From Mesotaenium endlicherianum (Eukaryota; Streptophyta; Zygnematophyceae; Zygnematales; Mesotaeniaceae): a stretch of 23,384 nt of DNA. The position numbers and the translations under genes are program-made. Positions 1 to 10,267 of this stretch are shown here, piece by piece (the first letter of the stretch is position 1; every line of letters begins with the position of its first letter). Location of the stretch: contig WELA01003444.1 in NCBI GenBank assembly GCA_009602735.1, forward strand, positions 30,034 to 53,417, given 5' to 3'. The notes below the pieces were generated by a model, which worked only from the letters and a program-made list of their open reading frames with translations, searched no databases and was not told where the DNA came from.

Positions 1-2535
1 CCTCCCTCCCTCCCTCATTTGGTGCTCTCATCTGGCTATACCAGGTGTTTCTCCCCCTCCCCCCCCCCAAATCCCCCTTTGGGGCAGCCAGTGCTCACGT
101 ATAGCCACGTCTTCCAGATAGTGCTCCCAAAGAAAGAGTGCATTCCTCCTGCGCCCCAAGCACATCCTGGAGGAAGCAACTTCAACCCCACCCTCACCCC
201 CGAAGCCAATACAGGGAGAGAATAGCAGTCAGAGGTTAAGTGCAGGCGAGGATGGATTTAGAAGCCTTAGGCGAGAGGCATAAGGCAGCCTGCTAGGGGC
301 ACATACCCAGACAGGCAAAAGAGGTGGGGTCCCAGTCTCCAAGAGCTCACAGATCGACCCCAGGCGGCCCCAACTCCCTCTTCTCAGGGCCGTTGTGGGT
401 GGCCATGTCCTTCAGGAAACTGCGGAATCCTTATACCTCTCCTCTTAGCCCCACCTGGCAGCTCCTCTCTTCGTTCGTTCACTTCATACAACACCAATGA
501 ACCAGGACCAATTCCCCTCATCTCTGCCTGAAGTACGAGATCACGAGGACACAGGATGCTCAGAGTGACAACAGTTTGAAACGGACACCAGCAACTTTCC
601 TAAAAGGAGTAAGCTGTCACCTTCTTCCTTATGCCATTTCCACGTTCAAGGTGAATATTGAGCAAAGCCCCAGCGAATGAAAAATCAACGATGTAGCTGT
701 TAACACAAAGTCGGAGCCGAAGTTGCTACTGATGCTCAAAAGTTGCGTCTTAGACTCTAGCACACTCTAGTAATTAATCCAATTTACACTTATGAGGGTA
801 GGCTATTGGTTAAGGTTGTCTCACATAGCTGATAGTGCGAAGACCACTGTATAAGCAAGGGTTTCTGAAGGCGTCTTCGATTTTAACACTTTCCCCTTCA
901 GAGAAATAGAGATAAATGAGTCAAGTTTGCAGATGTTGACCTCCGGTTCTGGTCAATGGCTGCTCTGGACAGCACTGGGCTGCTCGCTGCGACCGTGCAC
1001 GACAGCCATCATGGCACATTATGGCCCGAATGTGACTGATTGTGTGGTGCATTGTGGCGACATTATTACCAACTGTCACCAAACTGTTGATTGTAGCCGA
1101 TTGAGGCACATCAACCTCCCTTCAATTCTGTCGCCTGCTCCTTGTGTCAACGCGTCAATGTCATGGGAAATCATTTACGAAGGAGTACGAATCTCTTTGC
1201 ATTGAAGGGTACTGCTATCTCGCGCTCAATTTGTGATAGCCGGTAGAATATCTCCGATGAGAGCGTGTAAGAAGAATATTATTCGACCTTTCCAACACGC
1301 CTTCTTTGGGTGAGCCGCCTCTTTGCTATATACAGAGAGTGAGCAACATTCAATAAGCCTGCAATAGTAGTGATAGTGAGTGTTCGCTTTCATTAGGGAA
1401 AAACACGCAAACTTCACGTATATAGACCCGCCCTTGAAAATGATCACCGGTCTCTACAATTCCGTTACACTTACTGTCAATCATGCAAATGACGAGGTCA
1501 ATCTCTTACGCACTTGTATTTTTCTGATCGCTGTTCATCACTTAATGATACATACCCAAGAACTAAATGACTTACGTCCTCAAATCAATTGACTGCCAAC
1601 GTTGCTGCCTGGGATCCTGAATAACTTGCAGGTCAGCCTGCATGGTGGCTTCATTGCAAATTAACTGCAGGTCTTTCTCCATAGTCTATCTTCCTCCCTT
1701 GAAAAGATGTCTGAGTCTTGAGAGGCTCACTTGCAGTGGGGCAATAAGAAGAGTAGGGGGGTTCATATATACGTGCGTACGTATAACGTTTCAGCCGAAG
1801 CACGAGTGTAATACTGTGAGCACATAGTCTGCAAGCACACCCTCATAAATACTATGTCTGTACATGTTCTAATGTATCCATGTATCAGATCAGGCATTAT
1901 ATCTGGTGTAAGCTCTGGCTCTTCCTGGATACCATTCTGGCTGGCGGGCAATGAATGATGTGCGGGCGGCAGGTGGCCAATGGCGGTTAGGGGCTGCGCA
2001 GGTGGCAGCGGTGATGGTGTTCATGTTCCGCCAGAGGGCATGGGGGGTCCTGCAGTCTGGCTTATTTGCCCTAGAAAATTTGTGCAAGGGTTGTGAGCCT
2101 TTCTGCCCCCTCTCCCCCCACCTTTCCATAAGCTCAATGAGCTGATGACATCCTGGAGCCTGGAGCCTGTACTCCACTCCGCCACCTGTCCAATCCCCAT
2201 AGGCCCGACTCATGGCAAGCAGCGTACGTGTGGGCGTGATTGTTTTTGAGGTCCTTATTATGCCGTGGCACGCACACTGTTGCTCACAATGCAGCAAAGA
2301 CACCTGGCGCCATGGTCAAACGACCAGCTGGACGACATCTCATCAGAGAGATGTGGCAGCTCGGCAGAGGCGACTTCTTGTGGCGGAGCGTGTTGGAGGC
2401 GGAATGCTTGTTTCCTCTCCCCTGTCCCCTTTGATTAGAGAAAAGCCTGCAGTCAGCACACATGCTTTTGCTTTTTAACCTTTGAAGCGCGGGCCGCATT
2501 GGCTGCCGCGCTACATAGAAATTAACTCGTCCGCA
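1..2535. other. Left flank without a recognisable gene
   Basis: No conserved domain or convincing exon chain was seen in this stretch. It opens with a C/T-rich tract (about 1-70) of CCCT units and a C run. Several open frames of 60-137 codons occur (for example plus 927-1205 and 2212-2478, minus 1890-2303), but their translations look random and overlap on both strands. A 31-codon frame at 404 starts in a good context (GGCCATGTCC) and ends at a TGA, but nothing supports it as a gene. A terminal exon of a gene lying outside the window cannot be excluded. Confidence 0.4.
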
Positions 2536-2654
2536 TGAAAGTTCTGCGCTGAGTTCTGCAGAGGGGACCTCTGCACCCGCAGATAGGCTTGCACCAGTCT
2601 CACTCAGACACGTCCTTGAGTTGTCCTTACCCTGGATCTAATGTGACCTACTCC
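2536..2654. repeat. Dispersed repeat, copy A (partner at 3985-4114)
   Basis: About 119 bp that reappear at 3985 with roughly 80-85 percent identity by eye and a small insertion in the second copy. Shared blocks include TGAAAGTTCTGCGCT, GTTCTGCAGAGGGGACC, GCACCCGCAGATAGGCT, GCTTGCACCAG and TCCTTGAG. Inside lies a perfect 7-bp stem with a 3-base loop (GCAGAGG GGA CCTCTGC, 2558-2574). It could be a short non-autonomous element or an old segmental duplication. No terminal inverted repeats or target-site duplications were recognised. Confidence 0.75.
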
Positions 2655-3984
2655 ACACAAGATCGCTGCTGCCACCTGGCACGTAGTTGCATTCGCCAGC
2701 GACCGAACGTGGAAGGATATTGTGAGGATTGCGGTGCGGATATAAGTTAATGATAGACTATAGTGTGTTGCAAAAGCATATCAGGCTCCATCTTGACACC
2801 CCCCCGAGGAAAAGGGTGGGTCCAAAAACAAGCCAGCACCGATCACTAGGCTCTGAAATCTGAAGATTCTGAACATTGTAAAGTTTCTGCCCCCCTAATG
2901 GCGCATGGGGCGCTTGGGCCGTCCAATGTGGTGGGGTCCTGGGACCGCTTTTGGCTGGCGGTTCTCTGGTTGAGCTTTACTCCCGAGAAGGTCTGGCGGC
3001 AGCGAGCCCTTCATCCTCACAGCCCAGCTCTAAGAGTCAACGCCTGAAGTCGCCACTTCTTTCTGAAAGTGCCGTCACCCTATGCGGGTACTAGACCCGC
3101 GCACAGATTGTACGGAGATCAATAGAGTGGAGACATGAGACAGAATTGCAAACGCAAGAGGGGTGGGGGGGGCAGTTAGTGTTGATGAAGCTGCTCTTTC
3201 CTTCGGGAAAGTACATGCCCAGGCTTCATAAGTGGCCCCGCACGAGCAAGCAGGCATGGTGGTAGCATGAGCCGGGTGGGCTTTCGCCTGCAGGCCAGGT
3301 CCTGTCCACATGGCAGCCTCTCCTCTCCCCCTCACTCCAGAGACTCGCGCGCCGCACGTAACACAAAGCTCAGGAGACATTGATGATTCAAGATTGCTCT
3401 ATTATGAATGACTAACTAGTGAATCAATGCACTTAGTTGTACATAAATGTCTATATCTATACATGTGTATGAGTTTGTATATACATAGTTGAATGTCTTT
3501 ACATATGTATATGTGTATATATTAATATATATGGTTGTGAGAGATACCACTGCAAATGAAGTCCATGTTTTGCCTCCACTCAAGCTAAGAGAATGAACAT
3601 ACTTGTACTTCCTCCCTCAGCTTTTGCAACAAGACAGATCATTGAGGTGCATGGCACACCCTCTGCATAACATTTCCTTTGTTTTGGGGGGATAAAAATG
3701 AAGTTTAGGTGATCATTGATGTGTGGTTGTGTGGAGAAGTAGCTGTGAAGTTAGAAGTTGCAAGACTGGAACACGTTGCTGCAGACGATTTCCTTGTTGC
3801 AAAAGCTTTTTCTTTAAACAAAACAAGAAATACTCTAGTGATGGCAACGTCACTCAAGGCTTTCTTCTCTTGAAGTTGCGTACTGACATAAAAACATGTG
3901 CATTCATACTACTTTCGAATAATCAACATGGCTTGTTGTTTTTTCTGTATTTGTGAGAAATTCTATTAGCTCTCTTAATTTTTG
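2655..3984. other. Spacer without a recognisable gene; AT-rich microsatellite inside
   Basis: No domain-bearing frame was found. Around 3436-3535 the sequence becomes a degenerate TA/TG/CATA low-complexity tract (repeated ATACATA, TATGTATA and ATATAT words). A 49-codon plus frame at about 2898 (ATGGCGCATG) and a minus frame at 3075-3380 are open but look like chance. Confidence 0.4.
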
Positions 3985-4114
3985 TGAAAGTTCTGCGCTA
4001 GGTTCTGCAGAGGGGACCTTTGCACCCGCAGATAGGCTCCCCAGGGCTTGCACCAGCCTCACATAAACACCTCCTTGAGACCTCATTACCCTGGAATTAA
4101 TGTGGCCTACCTCC
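3985..4114. repeat. Dispersed repeat, copy B (partner at 2536-2654)
   Basis: Second copy of the repeat described at 2536. It carries a short insertion (CCCCAGG) before GCTTGCACCAG. The internal stem (4007-4023) has one C-to-T change relative to copy A, which turns a G-C pair into G-U, so the fold would survive in RNA. Confidence 0.75.
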
Positions 4115-4364
4115 TATATCTCCTTCTAAACCTAGATTTTTGAAATGGGACTCATCCTATAGTGCATTTTACGCGTAAACCCAAAGCATATGACATTCTT
4201 GCATCCTACAAGCAGGATGACAGCGACAGCCCGCTGCGCCCTCGATACAGTACCCTGCCTACCCTATCTCTCACCAGAAACCTATATTGCATCCAAACCG
4301 CACATGTTAGAGGCAGGCATGCGCGGAAATGGCGTCTGGCGCTAGCTCTGGGGCACTGGGACGG

Positions 4365-6468
4365 CTAAGGCTGGGCTTGGCGGTGGGACCTAGGCCTGGG
4401 CCCAGCCTGGCGAACAGGCAGGGGCCCTGGCTGGCGCGGGGGCAGGGGGCCAGCCTGGCGGACGGGCGGGGGCCCGGGCAGGGGGCCAGCCTGGCGGACG
4501 GGCAGGCGCCCTGGCTGGTGCGGGGGCAGGGGGCCAGCCTGGCGGATGAGCAGGGGGCGGATGAGCAGGGGCCCGGGCTGGCGCGGGGGCAGGGGGCCAG
4601 CCTGGCGGATGGGCAGGGGCCCCGGCTGGTGGAGAGGCTGATGAAGCCCTGGTTGTTGCCGTGGCTGGATTAGGGGCTGCGGTCCAGGCTGGCGCTGGAG
4701 CGGGACCTGAGGCAATTACAAATGCCAGTCAATGTGGCTTCCGGTCGACAGCATGTTGAAGTCTTGTACGTCACTTCCACTCTAGACGCTCTGCAAGGCG
4801 TGCATGCAGAAGGGGAAAACGCTGAAATTTGCATGCATGCATGCACTATACCAGAGTAAAATGCGAAGGAATGTGCATGGCAAGAATGAGGGAGCCAATG
4901 GCCTGACATAAGAATATGAGACATGGTATTCTGGTGGAGCCCAGGAGGACACACCTGTTGCGGTGGTGGTGCCACCGCACCGCGAAACGTGACACGTTTA
5001 TCATCGAGAGGCCCTTGCCCTTGCCTGCGCAAGAGCTTGATCTTGTACACCTTGAAGCCCTGGATGCCATTCTGGTAACGGAACTTCACAACATCATATA
5101 AGCCGTCATAGCGATAAACCAGCTTGTCGCTCTCTTCGTCCATCACATAGCGGATGACCCTGACGGGACTCTTATCAATCATGCTTTGCTTCAGGGAGCT
5201 ATTTGCTGCCCGGGGCGGCCAATGCTGATCTTCTCGCTGGAGGAGGGTACGCTCATCCTGGCCTCCTTGCCCGGTATAATAAATTATATTCCCGGCGTCA
5301 AGGTCGTCCTGGTAACGACCTTGAAGTATAATGCTTACGCACACAAACTGCCCAATGGGAGTCGTCACGTGTTGAATTCTTGCCCGGGGCTGCCGGTGCA
5401 TCCCAATGACAGAAAGTTGCATTCGCCAATCAAATTTGTTGCCAACATTTACACCTGCTCATAAAATGTCCAGCTTTTGGTATAAGCACAATCTGTAGCC
5501 AGCTGTCATGAATTTAACTAGATCACTGAAACATTTCAGAAGTTTGAAGACCAGATTGGATAACAGGAGGTCATCAACAGATGGAAGCAGATGAAGCTAT
5601 AAGCTGTAGGAGCTTTCAGATAGTACTGACATCACATATTGCCCCACACAAGGCCATTCTGATTCTATACTAAAACAAATTTAGAAGTTTGAATGAAGAC
5701 CAGTTTGGATGACAGGAGGTCATCAACAGATTGAAGCAGATAAAACTAAGCTGTACAAGATTTTCAGATAGTATGACAGGAAAGTCTTTACTGAAACATT
5801 TCAGAAGTTCGAAGGCCAGTTTGAATAAGAGGAGGTCATCAACAGCTTGAAGCAGATGAAGCTAAGCCGTGAGAGACTTCAGATAGTATCATAGGATATT
5901 TTATACTTGAACATTTTAGACCTTTGAAGACCAAGTTTGGATAACAGGAGGTCATTAACATATTGAAGCAGATGAAGCTAAGCTGTGGGAAATTTCAGAT
6001 AGTTCTGAGATAATATATTGCTGCATACAGGCAATTCTAATGCTATGACGAAGCTAAGCTGCTAGAGGGTTCAGATAGTAGTAAGGTCAGATAATACTGC
6101 CCCACACAGGCGATCATGATTCTGTACTAAAGCTGTTTGCACAGATCATCTACACGTTCAAAGCTAGAGTTCAGATGGGTAACTACATTGTAGATCAAAT
6201 AGTGACAGATTTCATAATCAAAATCTTTTTATATGACGTAAATTTATGAAATTTTTGTATCGTGTAGCTTCAACATACCTGGTAAGGGCCCAATCCATTG
6301 ACGTCCACGCCCGCTCTGATTTAAGGCCAGACCACGGACCTTCACCTTTTCGGTAGCCACTTGGTGAGGTTTTCTCTCATTAAGAGCCTTAGCGGTTTCC
6401 AACTCCTCCTTATAAGCGTCTAGTGCACCCAATACTGCACCTCTCGTGCTAATAACCCGGTTTGCCAT
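4365..6468 (-). CDS. SRA-YDG domain protein, SRA-only with Pro/Gln-rich tail (three-exon model)
   Basis: Proposed exons on the minus strand are 6468-6279, 5454-4955 and 4706-4365, giving 343 residues. The first donor is CCAG|GTATGT and the acceptor is TGAGCAG; the join restores IGPLPG-VNVGN, the usual start of an SRA domain. Conserved SRA elements follow: LSVIGMHRQ (77-85), Y111 with D113-D114, YYTGQGG (122-128), EDQ (138-140), NSSLKQSM (148-155), PVRVIR (160-165), YDG (179-181) and GFKVYKIKLLRRQGQ (196-210). SRA domains bind methylated or hemimethylated cytosine in UHRF and SUVH proteins. No SET, RING or PHD partner is visible, so this is either an SRA-only reader or part of a larger gene. 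The ATG at 6468 has an in-frame TAA about 15 bases upstream. The second intron (CAACAG|GTGTGT to GCCTCAG) is less certain. If it is not spliced, the frame runs on to a stop at 4670 through intron-like sequence. The SRA identity is firm and the tail is inferred. Confidence 0.82.
4406..4640. repeat. GC-rich minisatellite, probably coding in the SRA gene's last exon
   Basis: Imperfect tandem units begin with CCTGGCG at 4406, 4454, 4490, 4538 and 4601, giving unit lengths of 48, 36, 48 and 63 bp, all divisible by three. Read on the minus strand in the proposed frame, the unit is roughly RQAGPLPPRQPGPLPV with length variants. The plus strand is open too (4329-4673, LADGQGPWL-type units), but it has no link to any domain. 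The frame-preserving lengths favour a translated repeat. Confidence 0.85.
5525..6135. repeat. Degenerate ~120-bp tandem repeats within the SRA gene's first intron
   Basis: At least four imperfect units start near 5539, 5682, 5802 and 5918. A partial fifth lies near 6045. Each unit has a core GAAGNTTGAAGACCAG-like segment, then AGGAGGTCATCAACAG, then GAAGCAGATGAAGCTAAGCTGT, then TTCAGATAGTA. A secondary motif (TATTGCCCCACACA followed by GATTCTATACTA) recurs at longer spacing, so two repeat types are interleaved. The array lies wholly between the proposed donor (6278) and acceptor (5455). Confidence 0.8.
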
Positions 6469-6570
6469 GGGAGTATGCTTAGATTACATTCAATCTCTGC
6501 TATCTATAAACCAATATGTAGAAAAGGAACAACAAGCACGTCTACAAGCCAACGAGTGAAACCAGATTGA

Positions 6571-6861
6571 ATGTTCACAGCTATAATGACCACCTTCTAC
6601 AGAGAGCGTAAATGCTTGAATAGCTGGAACGAGTCACTACTAGCTGCGGAATGGAGATTGTTCATTCAACGTAAACAAGAATCACAGCTGGAGGAGGCGA
6701 GATCGTTTGGGATTATCTGGGGTGCCTCGTTTCTATTGAGCGTCTTACAAGGCTTCAAAGTAGACGTTGCGTGCCTATTATGGCCGTTGGAGAACACGAA
6801 ATCTTTGGGCGACCTTGATTTCGTTATTACTTACATTCAAACGTACATGACATCTAGCTGA
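6571..6861 (+). CDS. Small ORF with possible membrane segment, unknown function
   Basis: An open frame of 96 codons beginning about 100 bp from the SRA gene's start and transcribed divergently. It has a charged, possibly helical first half (RKQESQLEEAR, about 39-49), then a hydrophobic stretch (GIIWGASFLLSVLQGF, about 52-67). No family was recognised. The ATG context is ordinary and no splice evidence extends it. It could be a chance frame in moderately AT-rich DNA or one exon of something larger. Confidence 0.25.
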   Translation: MFTAIMTTFYRERKCLNSWNESLLAAEWRLFIQRKQESQLEEARSFGIIWGASFLLSVLQGFKVDVACLLWPLENTKSLGDLDFVITYIQTYMTSS

Positions 6862-7987
6862 CAGGCGTGGAACTAAGTCCAAAATAACGCAAGAAAAGAC
6901 ATCAGTAACGTTTGGATGTAACTAAATCCGCATGTCTTTCCTCGTCAATGCATCAGAGACAAGCTGCCACGTAACATAAAAAGAAAAACGAAGTGTGAAA
7001 ACTAACAATTGCCCGGGCAGGACTACTAGCGTAATGGGCTACAGAGGCGGGCTTTCTCCGAGGCAGCTTGTGCGCTCTATGGCATTCTTGATGTCCGAGA
7101 TGCACCTTCATGGCCTCTAGCATGCTCTAGATCTCTCACCGAGAGGGACATGTCTGGGCACGCCATGAACTGCAGCTGTTTCAAGTGGAGGATCGGTGAC
7201 ATGCTGAGGGTGCGAGAAAACGAGCTGATGTATGTCTTTTGGCTACTGAAAGATAGGCCAAATGGTCGCCAGACGTTTTAGCTTGATCTTAGTGCCTTTT
7301 CAAGGTGACCCCCGCGCCCATTGCTTTTGGGTTGAATGTATTCCATTAAGGATAGGTTGCTGAGTTCTTTAGCTTGTGAGTTGATTTCTCCTTTCTCAGG
7401 TCAATAGTGTTAATTGTGCGTTAAGCGAAACTTCACAGCATTTGATAATCTGAAGCATGCGTTTCTGGTCTGGCGTGCTATCCAGCATCATCTTTCCTAT
7501 CATCCACAGAGTAAAGGTTCATCCGTGAATAAAGATTGCTGTCAATGTGTGCTGCTAAGACTTCTTCTTCCTACACTGCAATTTCTGAGGTAAGCTCTTA
7601 TCTGACTTCATATATGAAGGCTGACATTACAAAACTTGGACTTTGTGTGAATGCATATCCACCCTGTTGTGTTGTTCAGACTCAAGCTTAGAAGTGTGGG
7701 AAACGGTTATTCAAAATTCCTACGTGCAGCGTGAAGGTGAAGAAGTTATTTCTAACATATGGCCTCCAAACTTACAATAGTGGACAGCAATCATGGACAG
7801 CATAAGGAGTCCAGTCCCTTGTTGATTGGTGAAGACCTTGTGAATGTGCTAACAGCAAGAGATAATGCGTGCCTGCAACTTGTTGTGACAAATTGGCGTG
7901 GACTCTGCACGCGACATTTGAGAGACAGGGGTTGGAAAGAGGGCCTAATTTCTGAATTCTGGGCGCCAGAACTCAAGTTCCAGGAGC
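6862..7987. other. Spacer without a recognisable gene
   Basis: Only scattered short frames occur here. The one at 7759-7992 (plus, 77 codons) has a usable start context (ATATGGCC) but no recognisable content, and it runs into the short repeats at 7988. I could not support a promoter, RNA gene or mobile element in this stretch. Confidence 0.35.
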
Positions 7988-8202
7988 GGTGAAGCAAGAA
8001 GGAGACAAAATCCCCACCAAGCAACAGAAGTCACCTGAAGCAAGAGCAGGTGATACGCACAGAACTAGGCAATTGCTCAAGCTTGTGTGAAGTTGCAGGA
8101 TTGACAAGATCCATAGCAAGCAACGGTAGGCATCCTGAAGCAAGAGAAGGAGACTGCACAGGTAGAGACAAGCTCGTGTGGAGCTTCTGCGAAGCTGCAA
8201 GG
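7988..8202. repeat. Imperfect direct repeats led by TGAAGCAAGAG
   Basis: The word TGAAGCAAGAA/G followed by a GGAGAC- or AGGTGATACGCACAG-like sequence appears near 7990, 8034 and 8133. The latter two units continue to CAAGCTTGTGTGAAGTTGCAG and CAAGCTCGTGTGGAGCTTCTGC respectively. They are diverged and about 100 bp apart. Function unknown. Confidence 0.55.
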
Positions 8203-8257
8203 CAAAGGGCTTGATAGAGAGAACCACCAGGGCGGCAGCGGCCGTGATTATGCATAG

Positions 8258-10143
8258 GTGGAGGAAGGAGGCAGAGCGGCAGGAGGAGAAGGAGGAGGAG
8301 GAGGGATTGGAGGATGTGCTCTATGGCACAGATGCAAATGCAAATGGCGGGAAGAGCACGGAGAGCAGCTGCGCAAGGACAGCAGCAGAGAGGACACTGA
8401 GATTCTTCTGAAGCTGACTCACAAGGTCACCTCGTCATGTCTGCCATACACTCGCCACCCCAACCTAGAGCCTTTCCCTCCTTCCCCCCCTTTTCCCCCC
8501 CTTCCCCCTTTTCTTTTGCCCTCTCTTCTTCCCCCTCCCTGTCTCTCTCCGTCTCAGTCCCCCTTTCCCCCCCTTTTCCAACCCCGCCCATCCCCTCTTC
8601 TGAACATCGGTTCCATCTCTTGCTCGTGAGAGAACCTGTTGAAGTTCTTTTCACTTGGCATTATCCTGATGCTCTAAAGAATCTTACGACGTCTGTGCAC
8701 ATAGAATGTGTGCGTAGTGTACATGCATGTGAGTACATACATACATACGTACTTTCATGGCCCCATCAGATGTATGATTCATCCATGCTGTCCTGACATA
8801 CGCACGCAGTTGTAAGATACACACGCAGTCATGACGTACACACACATTCGGGACCTATACACGCGCATGCCGTGGGTGACTCACCGCCCACGCAACTAGA
8901 TGCAGGAGTTGGAGGAGGCACGGGAGCGCGTGCATGCACTTGAACTGCACATGCATGCATAACTTAATGTACGCATTCCTGGCCCCGGATGCAGGTGCGA
9001 GAGTGGGAGGCGCGCAAGCGCAATTATGCGGCGCTGGGCAACATTGTGGCGTTAGTCGCGCTCTACATGGCTGTGCTGTGCCTGCAGCAGCAGGCCTTCA
9101 GGACCTATCAGGCACACGCGCCCGCGCTCTTTCTCTCCTCCCCCCGCATCTGTGCCTGCGCACCTCCCATCTCTCCCGTCCCTTATTGCAGTCGACGAGG
9201 TCAGGGGAAGCGCGCTGGTAATGTTGCAGCGTCAACCTGGGGCGCGGCGTAAGAGATTTGAGAGCACCGGAGCTCCACTGGGTGCCGAGTGCTCCTGCCG
9301 TTCCGTCCACCTGGCCTTGCTTTCCCTCTCACTCTCTCTTTGTCTCTATGACTGCCTGTGCCTGTGCCTGTGCTCAAGTGCGCCTGCGCCTGTGACGCTG
9401 TCTGTGAGCGGACATGCTTGTGATTGTGCCTGGGCATATGTGCCTGGACACAACAGATGGCGTTGCCTGCTAGCCCGTGCACTGTGGCTGGGCATGTGTG
9501 GTGGGACTGCGTATGCCACGCGGTGTTGCCTGCCAGCCTGTGCCTGGAAAGCCTGGCCAAGCCTGACGGCTGGCACTGCCTGTGAGTGCCCCTGTGCCGG
9601 GGAGCCGTACGTAGCAGGGATGTCATGCATTGATGTGGACAGCTCCTGAAGCACCACTTGGCGGTGCCCTATTGATGGTTGGAGCTACTTCTTTGACACC
9701 AACCTTTCCCACCCACCCACCTCGTCGCTGCCTTGGACCAACAACTCCTTTGGCAGCCCGTTCATCAACAAGGCTGGCAACTACATCGGTGCGCCCTGAT
9801 CCCAGCCAACCCGTACATTAATGGGTGCACATGCATGTAGCCTCACAGGAAGCCGATGTGCACGCTTGTGTGCTGGGTGTGTTTGTGAGCGTGCCTGGGC
9901 GCGCGCGCGCGTGTGTGTTTGTGTGTGTTGTGTGAGTGCATGTGCTTGCCATAGTGGTTGGGGCATGACACATCCCAGCAATTTCAAGCCATTGAGCGTG
10001 CTTGCCTCCAGGCTCTCGCTGCGTGCCCTTGCGCATGCGTTTGCATGCGTGCTTGCAGTATAGCACGGACAGTTTGTGTTGAGATTGCCAGCTGGCGAGA
10101 AGGCATAGAAGCTGGCCACTACGACATGGGGCAGCGTGACTGA
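8258..10143 (+). CDS. Candidate 5' exons of a coiled-coil/membrane protein (incomplete model)
   Basis: Several short coding-like segments follow each other. The frame ending ...EILLKLTHK stops at donor AAG|GTCACC (after 8425). Exon 8900-8929 (MQELEEARER) lies between CTAG and a weak donor CGC|GTGCAT. Exon 8995-9111 reads VREWEARKRN, then a hydrophobic helix (ALGNIVALVALYMAVLCLQQ), then QAFRTYQ. These joins are all phase 0. Beyond 9111 the chain is unclear: the only donor is a GC (CAG|GCACAC), and its phase does not fit the next acceptor. Segment ~9671-9788 (DGWSYFFDTNLS ... SPFINKAGNYI) ends at donor G|GTGCGC. It joins in phase to 10064 (ARTVCVEIASWREG) after a TAG acceptor. Family not recognised. 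The gaps could mean missed exons, a frameshift or a pseudogene. Confidence 0.35.
8470..8602. repeat. Long pyrimidine-rich tract (C/T on plus strand)
   Basis: About 130 bases almost purely C and T, with several C runs of 6-8. It lies in the proposed intron between 8425 and 8900. Such mirror-like C/T tracts can adopt triplex or i-motif structures. Here it may simply be a polypyrimidine intron segment. Confidence 0.7.
9353..9620. repeat. Degenerate TGCCTG-rich low-complexity region
   Basis: TGCCTG and GTGCCTG words recur (for example CCTGTGCCTGTGCCTGTGC near 9355) and then degenerate to 9600. The open frames reported on both strands here are products of this composition. Confidence 0.5.
9899..9939. 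repeat. Alternating purine-pyrimidine tract (GC)n then (GT)n
   Basis: A run of GCGCGCGCGCGC followed by GTGTGTGTTTGTGTGTG. Alternating GC/GT tracts can form Z-DNA. It falls in a proposed intron, and no regulatory role can be shown from sequence. Confidence 0.7.
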
Positions 10144-10267
10144 TTGCTTGCACCCATCTTTCACCCACTCCTCTACCTTCTCCCCCCCTTCTCCCGGCTT
10201 GCCCCCCACACTCACCCATCCCGTTTCCTGTCCTCCCTGTCCTCCCCATGCGATTTTTTCATGGCAG

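Noticed and set aside
1890..2303. 137-codon minus-strand ORF
   Set aside because: Opposed by other open frames, no motif, and no start or splice evidence.
4329..4673. Plus-strand ORF of LADGQGPWL-type repeats
   Set aside because: The repeat is open on both strands. The minus strand is preferred because it joins in phase to the SRA exon.
5525..6135. CRISPR-like array
   Set aside because: Units are ~120 bp, diverged along their whole length and without unique spacers, so these are ordinary intronic tandem repeats.
8427..8654. Gly/Glu/Arg-rich minus ORF and Pro/Ser-rich plus ORFs
   Set aside because: They are translations of the C/T-rich tract inside a probable intron.
9152..9657. Long ORFs on both strands (165, 141 and 103 codons)
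   Set aside because: They arise from TGCCTG-rich low-complexity DNA, with repetitive Cys/Leu/Pro or His/Gln/Arg content.
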